64,000 nucleotides of DNA. Source: Gemmatimonas sp. GTDB taxonomy: Bacteria; Gemmatimonadota; Gemmatimonadetes; Gemmatimonadales; Gemmatimonadaceae. The notes beneath the pieces were generated by a model. The model saw nothing but the letters and a program-made list of their open reading frames with translations, was not told the DNA's origin and did not search any database. The number at the start of each line of letters is the position of its first letter. Within the stretch, counting starts at the first letter, position 1. Both the position numbers and the translations under genes were made by a program. The stretch spans positions 1 to 64,000 of the forward strand of contig JAAVWC010000011.1 of assembly GCA_023910675.1 (NCBI GenBank). The letters are read 5' to 3'. Of this stretch, positions 1 to 10,099 are shown piece after piece.

Positions 1-1822
<1,822 letters not shown>

Positions 1823-2150
1823 AGTCTTCGGGATGCGCCGCCAGGGCAGCGCAGTGAGAGTACAGAAGTGAACCAGCAAAAAAACGGCTGGACCTGACCT
1901 CCCCAATGGGAGCGGTATCCATCCGCTGTCGCCGGGTACGCTCGCCGCTGCTGCGCGAGTGGGGACCCTGGCGCGCCGTGTCCAGAGAACTGCTGACTCC
2001 AGATACGACGTTGAATTGGCGTGCCGCCTACCGAACCCTCTGGAGGCGTTTGGAGGCAGACCCGTAACATGACCGGCTCAGGCACGGAAGTCAACCCGGA
2101 GTCAGTCGAAAACCGCAGGAAGGTGAGGGGAAGCCGTCGCCCTCACACAA
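1823..2150. other. Intergenic region upstream of fusA
   Basis: No convincing gene is visible. Short reading frames on both strands lack family resemblance. Being 5' of fusA on the minus strand, it presumably carries the fusA promoter, but I cannot single out a -35/-10 pair with confidence. Confidence 0.5.
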
Positions 2151-2193
2151 CCGCACCGCGCCGCCGGGACTCGATCCCGGCGGCGCGGTGCGG
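2151..2193 (-). terminator. Perfect 19-bp stem hairpin after the PEP-CTERM gene
   Basis: The arms 2151-2169 and 2175-2193 are exact inverted repeats with a 5-nt loop, 18 bp past the stop codon of the 2211-2957 gene. The stem is almost all G+C. The downstream U-tract on the minus strand is weak (TTGTGTG), so it may also act as an mRNA 3' stabiliser. Confidence 0.75.
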
Positions 2194-2210
2194 CCTCCAT
2201 CCAAACCCGG

Positions 2211-2957
2211 TTAGCGCGAGCCCTGCCGGCGGCGACGGGCCACACCCATCAACCCCAACAGGCCGCTGCCGACCAGCGCGAACGACGTGGGCTCGGGGAC
2301 AGAAACCGTGACCTCCATGTGATCCACGAAATAGGTCAAGTACGGCTTCCCGTCGGTCGCCCCCGTCGCCGCGTTCAGCGCGCGGCTATTGAACGGGTCG
2401 TAGCTCGCCATGCCACTCTCCGTGGTCGGCAGATTCCAATCCACGTCCAGCCAGAAATAGTCGATGGCCTCCGTCGGGAGACCGTCCAGAAGCTGGAGGG
2501 GGCCGCCAAGGCTCCAGTCCTTGGTGAAGAACTGCCCGCCCGCCAAGCTGCCGGCTCGCATGGTAATCGTGATCGGCGTCGTCCATCCCGATCCGATTCT
2601 CAAGCTCTGGAGCACGAACGAACTGCCATTCGACTGCACCATGGCCTGGTCAGAAGCGAGTGCCACCACGCCCGTCTTCTCGTAGAAGTTCTGCTGCGTC
2701 TTGGTCTCGCTCTCGTCCCAGCACCGCTGGTAGTTCGCCTGATCCAGCGCCCGGAGCCCGTAAAACGTGAACCCGTTATGCGCCCCAATCATTGAAGACG
2801 CACCACTCCACTGGCACGCCGTCGACGCCCCGCCGTACCCAAGAGACTCGAAGTTCGTCGACGACTGCGCCGACGCCTGCCCTTCCGAGAGCGCCAGCCC
2901 AAGGGCGACCGCCGCCGCGCGCATCGTTGTCGGCTTCAGGGAAGTGCGAAAAGTCAT
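2211..2957 (-). CDS. PEP-CTERM sorting-domain protein
   Basis: Predicted exported protein of 248 residues. I chose the ATG at 2957 because it directly precedes a signal peptide (MTFRTSLKPTTMRAAAVALG, then a cleavage-like AQASAQS-type region); a much longer upstream reading frame has no such feature. The C-terminus has the three-part exosortase signal: VPEPTSFALVG, a hydrophobic helix, then the basic tail ARRRRQ. The body shows no recognised catalytic motif. PEP-CTERM proteins are processed by exosortases and are known to co-occur with exopolysaccharide loci; this one sits just downstream of nfrAB-wecB but is separated from wecB by 248 bp. No exosortase gene is in the window. Confidence 0.85.
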   Translation of the reverse strand: MTFRTSLKPTTMRAAAVALGLALSEGQASAQSSTNFESLGYGGASTACQWSGASSMIGAHNGFTFYGLRALDQANYQRCWDESETKTQQNFYEKTGVVALASDQAMVQSNGSSFVLQSLRIGSGWTTPITITMRAGSLAGGQFFTKDWSLGGPLQLLDGLPTEAIDYFWLDVDWNLPTTESGMASYDPFNSRALNAATGATDGKPYLTYFVDHMEVTVSVPEPTSFALVGSGLLGLMGVARRRRQGSR

Positions 2958-2979
2958 GCTGTCCGTCCGAATTAAGGGT

Positions 2980-3008
2980 ATCGTAGGCGCCAGATTGGCG
3001 AGTGCTAA
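2980..3008 (-). promoter_or_regulatory. Candidate sigma-70-like promoter for the PEP-CTERM gene
   Basis: On the minus strand, TTAGCA (3008-3003) and TACGAT (2985-2980) are spaced 17 bp apart, about 22 bp before the ATG at 2957. Each hexamer matches 4 of 6 consensus bases. Weak prediction. Confidence 0.3.
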
Positions 3009-3205
3009 TGCGTACCAGTTGCATAAGGGGTGCCAGACCGAACCATAAGCCCGCCCCCCCCCTCCACCTCGCGAACATCGGGCGCTGATGCTGCTCTGAC
3101 ACACTGAACGCAGCACCCAACGTTGCGCAGAGGCAACACCAGACATCAACATGTCGCGACAAGTCAACAGTTCGCGCTTCCGTGCCACAGCCCCGGGCAG
3201 CGCCA

Positions 3206-4402
3206 CTACAGCACCATCGATATCCGCGGCCAATCCACCTCGTCACACAACGCCGATTCCAGGATCTCGGTAATCCGCGCCGACGCCTTCCCATCCCCGA
3301 ACGGGTTGGGCACCGTCACCATCCGCTCGTAGACCGCCGGGTCGCACAAAATGGACAGCGCCTCCTTCACGATCAGGTCGGGATCGGTCCCCACCAGAAT
3401 GCCGGCGCCCACCTGCACCACCTCAGGACGCTCCGTCCGCTCCCGCAATATCAGAATGGGACGCCCCACACTCGGCGCCTCCTCCTGCAACCCGCCGGAG
3501 TCCGACAGAATGATCGTGCTCTTGTGCAGCACCTTGAGCAGATCGGGATAGCTGAGCGGCTCCAGCAAATGCACCCGCGGCGTGCCCCCCAGCTCCTGCT
3601 CGAAGAGCCCGCGCACATTCGGATTGGGGTGCAGCGGCAGCACGACCTGCAAATCCGTGACGGACGACACCAACCGCTTCACCGCGCGCGCAATGTCGCG
3701 CATCGACTCACCCTGATTCTCGCGCCGATGCGCCGTCACCAGCGCCAGCCGGCCCGCAGGGATCGCGTCGAGTAATCGATTCTCGAACGGACGTGACACG
3801 TCCATCTGCTGCACGGCGTCGACGATCGTGTTGCCCGTGACGAAGATGCGGTGCATCGGCACCCCTTCGCGCAGCAGGTTGTCGCGGCTCTCCGGCGTCG
3901 GCGCAAAGTGCCACTGCGCTGCCACTCCGACCACGCGACGGTGGAACTCCTCGGGGAACGGCTCCTGAAAATTGAACGAGCGCAGCCCCGCTTCCACATG
4001 GCCTACCGGCACCGATCGCCACGTGGCCGCCATCGCCCCCGCACAGGCACTGCTCGTATCCCCCTGCACCAAGACGGATTGCGGCGTGAGTTGCGCAAAC
4101 ACCTCATCGAGCGCCGTGATGCACCGCGCCACGAACGCACTCGGCGACTGATTCTCCGTCATCAACGAGAGCTCGATGTCGGGCACAATCCCCACATCGC
4201 CGAAGGCGCGCGCGAGCAGATCGCGGTGCTGTCCCGTGCTCACGAGCGTGCACAACAGCGACGAGGAGTCACGCAGCGCCCGCACCACCGGCGCCATCTT
4301 GATGACCTCCGGACGGGTCCCCACCACGACGGCGACGATTGGCTTGCTGCCGATGGCGGGCATGCTCCCGCGCATCGGGGTCAACCAGCGGGACTTGCTC
4401 AT
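3206..4402 (-). CDS. wecB: UDP-N-acetylglucosamine 2-epimerase (non-hydrolysing)
   Basis: Interconverts UDP-GlcNAc and UDP-ManNAc in the cytoplasm. The 398-residue protein carries the family's conserved pieces in order: VVVGTRPEVIKMAPV near the N-terminus, VQGDTSSA, GHVEAGLRS, PFPEEFHRR, VTAHRREN and SDSGGLQEEAP. Its length is slightly above the usual 375-ish because of about 20 extra N-terminal residues; a start at an internal Met is possible. The ATG overlaps the stop of the upstream glycosyltransferase by 4 bp, implying translational coupling. In E. coli, WecB supplies UDP-ManNAc to the NfrB synthase from a distant locus; here it lies in the same operon, supporting ManNAc or a derivative as the polymer's building block (inference). 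Confidence 0.95.
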   Translation of the reverse strand: MSKSRWLTPMRGSMPAIGSKPIVAVVVGTRPEVIKMAPVVRALRDSSSLLCTLVSTGQHRDLLARAFGDVGIVPDIELSLMTENQSPSAFVARCITALDEVFAQLTPQSVLVQGDTSSACAGAMAATWRSVPVGHVEAGLRSFNFQEPFPEEFHRRVVGVAAQWHFAPTPESRDNLLREGVPMHRIFVTGNTIVDAVQQMDVSRPFENRLLDAIPAGRLALVTAHRRENQGESMRDIARAVKRLVSSVTDLQVVLPLHPNPNVRGLFEQELGGTPRVHLLEPLSYPDLLKVLHKSTIILSDSGGLQEEAPSVGRPILILRERTERPEVVQVGAGILVGTDPDLIVKEALSILCDPAVYERMVTVPNPFGDGKASARITEILESALCDEVDWPRISMVL

Positions 4403-5943
4403 GCGCGTGTGTTCCTGACGACGGTTTCGACATCATCACGGGACACCGCGCCCTGCTTCACGAGAATGGCGCCCAACTGGCCGCCCCGCTCGCGCTGCTC
4501 CTTGAGCGCCAGCACAAGCTGCTGCGTGGTGAGCTTCTTCTCCTCAATGAGCCGCTCCCCGAGACGCATTTGCGCACCAACCTGCGGCGGCAACGAATGC
4601 TCGGTCTTGTCCCAGCTCATGGGGATACCGGTACGGCGCGACTTGAAGTACTGATTGGCCGCGCGGAACGTGGCCACCATGTTCACGATGTTCGAGAAGG
4701 GCGTGCGGAGAATCGACAACAGTCCCTGCCCTACGCCATACATTTTGCCCGTACTGATCGCGCGCTGCGCCAACCGGTTGCCCATGAAGAACAACCCGAT
4801 CCAGAACAGCCACGCAAACCACGGCTCGTCAAGCATCTCGGGGAGCGAGCGGTCGTAGAACACGCGCGTCCATTCGTGGCCCACGAAGTAGATGAGCAGC
4901 AGATAGCCGGCGAGCACGACCAGATAGCCCAACGGCCCGCGTCGATCGTGCGCAAGCAACCAGCTCAACCCCCGTGGCCAGCCCCAGTGCTCCCACCCCT
5001 GAAACACAATGCCGGCCATCCAGCGCGTGCGCTGGCGCACGGCAGTCCGAAACGTCTGCGGGAATGGCGCCCACGTCGCGATCAACTCTGCCGACGCCTT
5101 GTCGTCTTCGTCGATCTGCACGTACTGATGCAGGTAGCGCGTCGGGCGCCCCTGCACCGTCAGCCCGAGACCGAGATCGTAGTCCTCGGTGAGGGAGTTG
5201 GTGGCGAACGGCGTGCCGTTGCGCTCCTCCATGAGCTGGTCGATGACCGTACGACGCACGCACGTCGCCACACCCGCCGACGGCACGAAGCCCCATACCT
5301 TTTCGCGCACGAACATGTTCTTCGTGTACATCTCGGCGAATTCGTCGATGTACGTCCCGGCGACGAAGTCGTACCAGAACGGCGGCGTCGAAAGCACCGG
5401 CAGCTGGACGAAATCCACGTCGTCGTTGCGGAAGTACCAGTTGAGCAACCGCAGCTCCTGCGGGTGCACCAGATCTTCCACGTCATGAAAGACGATGAGA
5501 TCGTAACGCAACCCGGCACGCTGCTCGTGCTCCACGATGGCCTGCAGCACCGTGTTGACGCAGTCCGCCTTCGACGTCGGGCCGTCGTTGGTGGTGGTCA
5601 CCTTGCGCACGTTCGGATAGACCGCCCGCACCTTGTCGACTTCACGCCGCGTCTCCGGATCGTTCTGGTAGGTACCGATCCAATAGTCGTAGCGCTGATA
5701 GTCGAGACGCGGCACGTTGTACAACAGCATGCGCGCGATGACGTCGTCTTCTTTCCACGCGGGCGTGACGATGGCAATGCGCCATTCACTGACTTCGCGA
5801 AGCTCCTTCGCCGTGATCGTGGGGCGCTTCCACCAGCCGAAGAACTTGCCAAGCCAGAAGGTCGTATCGAACAGCAGGTCGTCAATCGCGAAGATCAGGT
5901 AGAACACCGAGATCACGATGACCGCCATCTCCAAACCGGTCAT
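4399..5943 (-). CDS. nfrB: NfrB-like membrane glycosyltransferase with C-terminal MshEN domain
   Basis: Inner-membrane family 2 glycosyltransferase, 514 residues. Visible are an N-terminal membrane helix (about residues 5-24), the GT2 acidic motifs HDVED and LTEDYDLG, the acceptor/processivity motif RQRTRW, then further membrane helices around 330-400. The last 55 residues fit the MshEN c-di-GMP-binding pattern of two 24-residue motifs with a 5-residue spacer: the first starts RLGERL and ends LALKEQ, the second starts QLGAILVKQG. The first motif has Lys where Gly is usual. E. coli NfrB (phage N4 receptor system) has the same GT2 plus MshEN layout and is c-di-GMP activated; that activity here is inferred. 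A GGAGG sits ahead of the ATG, which overlaps nfrA by 4 bp. Confidence 0.85.
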   Translation of the reverse strand: MTGLEMAVIVISVFYLIFAIDDLLFDTTFWLGKFFGWWKRPTITAKELREVSEWRIAIVTPAWKEDDVIARMLLYNVPRLDYQRYDYWIGTYQNDPETRREVDKVRAVYPNVRKVTTTNDGPTSKADCVNTVLQAIVEHEQRAGLRYDLIVFHDVEDLVHPQELRLLNWYFRNDDVDFVQLPVLSTPPFWYDFVAGTYIDEFAEMYTKNMFVREKVWGFVPSAGVATCVRRTVIDQLMEERNGTPFATNSLTEDYDLGLGLTVQGRPTRYLHQYVQIDEDDKASAELIATWAPFPQTFRTAVRQRTRWMAGIVFQGWEHWGWPRGLSWLLAHDRRGPLGYLVVLAGYLLLIYFVGHEWTRVFYDRSLPEMLDEPWFAWLFWIGLFFMGNRLAQRAISTGKMYGVGQGLLSILRTPFSNIVNMVATFRAANQYFKSRRTGIPMSWDKTEHSLPPQVGAQMRLGERLIEEKKLTTQQLVLALKEQRERGGQLGAILVKQGAVSRDDVETVVRNTRA

Positions 5944-7310
5944 CGGGCGCCCTCCTCATGCAGCGGCTTGAGCGCGCGCCACCCCCAGACGACGGTAAAC
6001 CGCCAATCCTGATAGCGACGGGTGACGCCGGCCGCCGGCGTCTTGAGGAAGCGACCGTAGATGCCTTCGGTGAGCAGCACCAGATGCGGCCCGACGCGGA
6101 GCGCCACCCCTCCACCCGATTCCGCAGCGCGATTGAAGAAGTCCCCGCGGCTGTCGTAGCCGAGCCAGCCGCGGCCGAAAATGTCGAGCGCGAGCTTGCC
6201 GGTCGTCCCGAAGCGTACGCCTTCGCGCAGCTGTGCGTAGCCAATCACGTTCTTGTCGAAGCGCTCGTAATAGCTCACGTCGGCGGCCACGTCCGTAAGC
6301 AACTTCCAGGTGGCGTTGCGCACGACGCGGCGTTCGTCCTGCGCAATGAGATAGGCACCCGTGCGGATATCGCGACGCCATGTCAGACTGTCGTCCGTGA
6401 GCAGGGAGTACGCACCACCAGCTTCCGCGTACAGCCATACCGGTCCGTGCCACGGGCGCACGCGGGCTCCCGCGGCGAGAATGGCGGCATTGTCAGACAG
6501 CACGCGCGACTGTCCGCCGCCACCGGTCGACTTGCTGTCGCGTGTCACGCGCAGCGACGAATACGCCGCCGGCGCCCACGCCGATCCGCTCTCAATGCCA
6601 TGGCGCACGAATCCAAAGCCGATGGCATTGTCGAAACGCGTCTGGTAGAACGGCGCGAGGTAGCCTTCGGAGAAAAGCACCGTTCCCACAGTGCCCTTCA
6701 CCCGCAGCGCGCGCCTGGCAGGATTCGCCACGGCCGTATCGGCACTTATCGACGCCGTGCGAAATGCCGTGAGCGCCTCGGCGTTGCGCATGACGCGGTC
6801 GTACAGATACGCCAGCGCGAGCCGGTCGCGATCGGTGGTACCGCCGGGGGTGGTCGCGATGCTTTCGAACGCGGCAATCGCCTCACTGGTGCGGCCCAAA
6901 TCGATGAGAACATAGGCGAGTTGCCGACGCACATCGGCATTCTCCGGCGCACGGGCCGCGCCCTGTCCGAACCAACGGGCCGCCGACGGCTTGTTGCCAC
7001 TCGCCAGTGCTAGATAGCCGAGTTCGATATGCGGCGCCGGCTTCGTGCTGTCCGCCGCGATGGCGCGCGCGAAATAGTCGCGTGCGGCCGCCGTGTCGCC
7101 GCGCTGACGGGCCGCGTAGGCCACGTTCATCGCGCTGGCGTATTGGTCGGCGGGCGCGTCCTGCGCGCTCGCAGTCGCCACTGGGGCCCACGCGGCCAGA
7201 ACGATAAGCGCGCATAGACGGACCGCGCCGGCGACGCGTCGTCGCGTCAGGAATCCACGAAGAGTGAGCAGCACGGTGACCAAAGAGGGGAACGCAAAGC
7301 GGCGACGCAC
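5940..7310 (-). CDS. nfrA: NfrA-like TPR / outer-membrane protein
   Basis: Predicted exported protein of 456 residues. A basic N-terminus is followed by a signal-like hydrophobic stretch ending ATASAQDAP at about residue 50. TPR-type repeats follow (about 57-190, for example HIELGYLALASGNKPSAARW). The C-terminal 250 residues are rich in alternating aromatic/hydrophobic segments and end near GWRALKP, as expected for a beta-barrel. E. coli NfrA combines TPRs with an outer-membrane barrel and exports or anchors the NfrB product; E. coli NfrA is much longer (about 990 residues), so this is a compact version. The GTG at 7310 has AGGAG seven bases upstream. First gene of the overlapping nfrA-nfrB-wecB operon. 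The family assignment rests on architecture and neighbours more than on motifs. Confidence 0.7.
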   Translation of the reverse strand: MRRRFAFPSLVTVLLTLRGFLTRRRVAGAVRLCALIVLAAWAPVATASAQDAPADQYASAMNVAYAARQRGDTAAARDYFARAIAADSTKPAPHIELGYLALASGNKPSAARWFGQGAARAPENADVRRQLAYVLIDLGRTSEAIAAFESIATTPGGTTDRDRLALAYLYDRVMRNAEALTAFRTASISADTAVANPARRALRVKGTVGTVLFSEGYLAPFYQTRFDNAIGFGFVRHGIESGSAWAPAAYSSLRVTRDSKSTGGGGQSRVLSDNAAILAAGARVRPWHGPVWLYAEAGGAYSLLTDDSLTWRRDIRTGAYLIAQDERRVVRNATWKLLTDVAADVSYYERFDKNVIGYAQLREGVRFGTTGKLALDIFGRGWLGYDSRGDFFNRAAESGGGVALRVGPHLVLLTEGIYGRFLKTPAAGVTRRYQDWRFTVVWGWRALKPLHEEGAR

Positions 7311-7515
7311 CAGCGGCTCCTGTCGCGAACGACGAGGTCGGCAGGCCCGCAGCGAACGAAAGCATACCGGGGGTGTGACTTACGCGATAGATGCCGAGAC
7401 GGTGACACGCGGTACCGCCGTGCCAGCGGTGTTCAAGCTAGAGCTTGCACCAAGGCCTCTCAAAGCCAAAACCATGAAATCAGATTCATAATCGCCGCAC
7501 GTCCAGCCAAACACA

Positions 7516-7543
7516 AACGCGCCACCCGGTTGGGTGACGCGTT
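7516..7543 (-). terminator. Hairpin terminator after the riboswitch-controlled gene
   Basis: Arms 7516-7527 and 7532-7543 pair over 12 positions with one mismatch and a GGTT/AACC loop. On the minus strand the stem is followed by a T-rich run (TTTGTGTTT). It lies between the lipoprotein gene and nfrA, so nfrA either has its own promoter in 7311-7515 or is read by leak-through. Confidence 0.7.
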
Positions 7544-7570
7544 CTATTGCCGAGATCGCCTAACGGGGGG

Positions 7571-8389
7571 TTACATCGCCCGGACTGAATGGACCTTGAT
7601 GGCCGCGTCTTCGGCATAGATCCCGATGCGCCCCTTCGTGTAAGGCTTCTCGGCGTCACGGGTCCGGACGATTTCGCGGCCGTCGACGAAGACGGCGAGC
7701 TTGTCGTTGTGCTGGACGATGGTAACGTCGTAGATCGTCCCAATGGGGAACGTTTCGAGGTGCCCTGAGGCGAGGAAGCGCTGTCCGCCCGGGTAGCTGG
7801 GGTCGCGCTTGCCGAGTTCCCAGCCGTTGGGCTTGGGGATGAAGTAGTAGAAGCGGCTGTCGTCTTCGTATTGCCAGATGACCCACGCGACTTCCCATGG
7901 GTTTGGCTCTCCGTCGCGGAGCTGGGCCGTGGTTTCGACGCGGGCATGGTACATGAGCTGATCGCCGTACGCCGGTCCGAGCACGAGGGGGGCATGCGTC
8001 TGCCAGCCCTTCTCGGCGGACTTGGGGCCCATGGCGAGCGTGCCCTGTCCGAACGGTCCACCGACGGTCACGCAGCCGTAGCCATCGAAACGCACGGTCC
8101 AGTCACCGAAAGCCTCGCCCTGCGTAATGCAATCCGCGCGGAGCTGCGGAAAGGAGAGGCGCGGCAAACGATTGGCGACGCGGAGCATCTGGACGCGGGT
8201 GGCGTCATCGCGGCGGGTGGGCGCGGCAAGGATGGCGTTGGGGCTTCCGACCGCTCCCGCCGCGGAGCCGACGCTCGTGCTGGGGACCGCAGGGCGGCAT
8301 GACGCCAGCAGGATGAGCGCGCCGACGGCGGCCGTGCTCCCTGTCCGGTGTGTGAACCGCTGTACCGCCTGCTGCCATGCTGTACGCAT
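7571..8389 (-). CDS. Secreted lipoprotein with concanavalin A-like (DUF1080-type) fold, riboswitch-controlled
   Basis: 272-residue protein. The start at 8389 is set by a GGAGG eight bases upstream and by the signal peptide that follows, which ends in a lipobox (LLASC); a longer frame would run back through the riboswitch. After a linker, the last 170 or so residues have the beta-sandwich style of LamG/DUF1080 domains: FYYFIPKPNGWELGKRD, the strand TIYDVTIVQHNDKLAVFVDG, and GRIGIYAEDAAIKVHSVRAM at the very end. Such domains bind or cleave glycans, but no catalytic residues can be named. Its leader is a c-di-GMP-I riboswitch and its downstream neighbours are the nfrAB-wecB polysaccharide genes, so a role on the same surface glycan is a reasonable guess. 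Confidence 0.7.
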   Translation of the reverse strand: MRTAWQQAVQRFTHRTGSTAAVGALILLASCRPAVPSTSVGSAAGAVGSPNAILAAPTRRDDATRVQMLRVANRLPRLSFPQLRADCITQGEAFGDWTVRFDGYGCVTVGGPFGQGTLAMGPKSAEKGWQTHAPLVLGPAYGDQLMYHARVETTAQLRDGEPNPWEVAWVIWQYEDDSRFYYFIPKPNGWELGKRDPSYPGGQRFLASGHLETFPIGTIYDVTIVQHNDKLAVFVDGREIVRTRDAEKPYTKGRIGIYAEDAAIKVHSVRAM

Positions 8390-8403
8390 GTCTGTCGCCT
8401 CCG

Positions 8404-8500
8404 TGATCGTTCGGTAGCTCAGCCGGCAGACACATCGTGCGATGTGTGAAACCCTGGAGCTTTGCGTCACTGGCTTTCGCCAGCTTTGCCATTTCGCGAC
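8404..8500 (-). promoter_or_regulatory. Cyclic di-GMP-I (GEMM) riboswitch
   Basis: Read on the minus strand, the leader contains GGCAAAG, a hairpin CTGGC-GAAA-GCCAG with the GNRA tetraloop, the invariant GTGACGCAAAGCTCC, a second helix around ACACATC-GCAC-GATGTGT, and the closing CTGCCGGCTGAGCTACCGA. These are the core elements of the GEMM-I aptamer in correct order and spacing. The aptamer ends only a few bases before the GGAGG ribosome-binding site of the 8389 start, leaving no room for a separate terminator, so control of translation initiation is the likely mode (inference). Confidence 0.95.
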
Positions 8501-8801
8501 CCCGGATCGGAGCGCATATCCTACAGCAAGGTGACGCAACGTGGTGGGTCACGCAACACGTCCGGCCAGCGCCAAAACAGTTTTTCCATGATCGTGACGA
8601 GTGCCGGTGGAGAAACGGTCGACCCCTAGGGGATTGCTTACGGGGCGTGATCTCTGTGCCGGTGACGTGACACGGACCTGAGTCCCATTGGCAATGGTAA
8701 TGTACCTCGAATACTCGCCAGCCGCAGTGCGGTACATCACAAATCTGATGACGGCGCGAGGTGTGGCCTGCCGCAGTGGCGAGGGTGGCCCGCGAATGAC
8801 G
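8501..8801. other. Intergenic region upstream of the riboswitch
   Basis: No gene is supported. It should carry the promoter of the riboswitch transcript (minus strand). A short near-duplication, TTGCGTGACC and TTGCGTCACC, occurs about 15 bp apart on the minus strand around 8528-8556, but no clear -35/-10 pair could be chosen. Confidence 0.4.
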
Positions 8802-8832
8802 AGCGCCCCGGATGCAGAGCATCCGGGGCGCT
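8802..8832 (-). terminator. Hairpin terminator of rpsL-rpsG
   Basis: Arms 8802-8815 and 8819-8832 are perfect 14-bp inverted repeats with a 3-nt loop, 27 bp beyond the rpsG stop. No good U-tract follows on the minus strand. It explains why fusA is no longer co-transcribed with rpsG. Confidence 0.7.
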
Positions 8833-8858
8833 TCGACCAACAGGACCGACCTGTGGTC

Positions 8859-9325
8859 TTACCAGCGGTAGTGGGCGAACGCCTTGTTGGCTTCGGCCAT
8901 ACGGTGGGTGTCTTCCTTCTTCTTGATCGCGTTGCCTTCACCGCGTGAGGCGGCGAGGACTTCGGCGGCCAGCTTCTCGGGCATCGACTTTTCGTTGCGA
9001 TCGCGCGAGTAGTTGATGAGCCAGCGCATGGCCAACGCAGTGCGGCGATCCTGACGGACCTCGACCGGGACCTGGTACGTGGCACCGCCAACGCGGCGGC
9101 TCTTCACTTCGACCACCGGCTTGAGGTTGTTGAGGGCCTGCTTGAACACGCCCACACCCGGCTGGCTGGTCTTCGCCTCGACAATGTCCATGGCGCCGTA
9201 GAAGATGCCTTCGGCGGTGGACTTCTTGCCCTGGATCATCAGGTTGTTGATGAACTTCGAGACGGTCTGGCTGTCGTAGCGTGCATCAGGCAGCACGGTA
9301 CGCTTTACGGCACTCTTGCGACGGC

Positions 9326-9329
<4 letters not shown>
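8859..9329 (-). CDS. rpsG: 30S ribosomal protein S7
   Basis: 156 residues, the normal length for uS7, which nucleates assembly of the 30S head by binding 16S rRNA. It begins [20 protein letters not shown] and contains the conserved [12 protein letters not shown] and [13 protein letters not shown] segments. The start codon overlaps the rpsL stop by 4 bp, so the two are translationally coupled. A strong hairpin follows the gene, and the usual next gene (fusA) is displaced by about 7 kb. Confidence 0.99.
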
Positions 9330-9736
<407 letters not shown>

Positions 9737-10099
9737 CAGATATTGGTAGCCCGTTGGCTGGTAGGCCGACGGGGAGTTCGTACTCCGACTTCTACGTGGA
9801 TCGTTCCCTGAGACAAGGGACGGCACGGAACAGAACACTGAGCTTAATCAGCGCGGGGGATTCGGTCAACGGGGGTGGGGAACCAGAGACGAGAGACGAG
9901 AGACGAGAGACCAGAGACGAGAGTTGAGCATTGAGAGTTGAGACTTTGATAGGGGTGAGAGTTGAGGAACGCAGAAGTGAGAAGTCAGGTGGCATCCGGT
10001 TTGGGGGAGGGGGTGTCGTAACAACACGGGGGCTCCCGACGTAAACGTTGTGGGGGACGTGCTGGCGTTCCCTTGGTCCGTTTTCCCAGGTGTTTTACG
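9737..10099. other. Repeat-bearing intergenic region between rpsL and the kinase gene
   Basis: Divergent gap with no coding potential. It should hold the rpsL promoter (minus) and the kinase promoter (plus). At 9890-9945 it contains a purine-rich run of GAGACGAGA-like units, followed by one copy of a 41-bp dispersed repeat at 9948-9988. Confidence 0.6.
9948..9988 (+). repeat. 41-bp dispersed repeat, copy A
   Basis: Starts GATAGGGGTGAGAGTTGAG and continues with ACGCAGAAGTGAG. Three more copies lie at 12133-12173 (+), 12689-12729 (+) and 12763-12803 (-), all exactly 41 bp with no gaps. Each is preceded by a 50-60 bp CTGAG/GAGAC-rich run. Confidence 0.8.

Noticed and set aside
7280-7330. AACGCAAAGCGGC near the nfrA start, resembling the GEMM core
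   Set aside because: It lies on the plus strand, opposite to nfrA, and lacks the GGCAAA segment, GNRA helix and closing CTACCG elements.
8406-8450. tRNA-like string GGTAGCTCAGCCGG on the plus strand
   Set aside because: No cloverleaf can be formed around it. It is the complement of the 3' part of the c-di-GMP-I aptamer, which explains it fully.
9890-9945. Possible CRISPR-like short repeats (GAGACGAGA units)
   Set aside because: Units are contiguous with no unique spacers and there are no cas genes; it is a simple purine-rich repeat.
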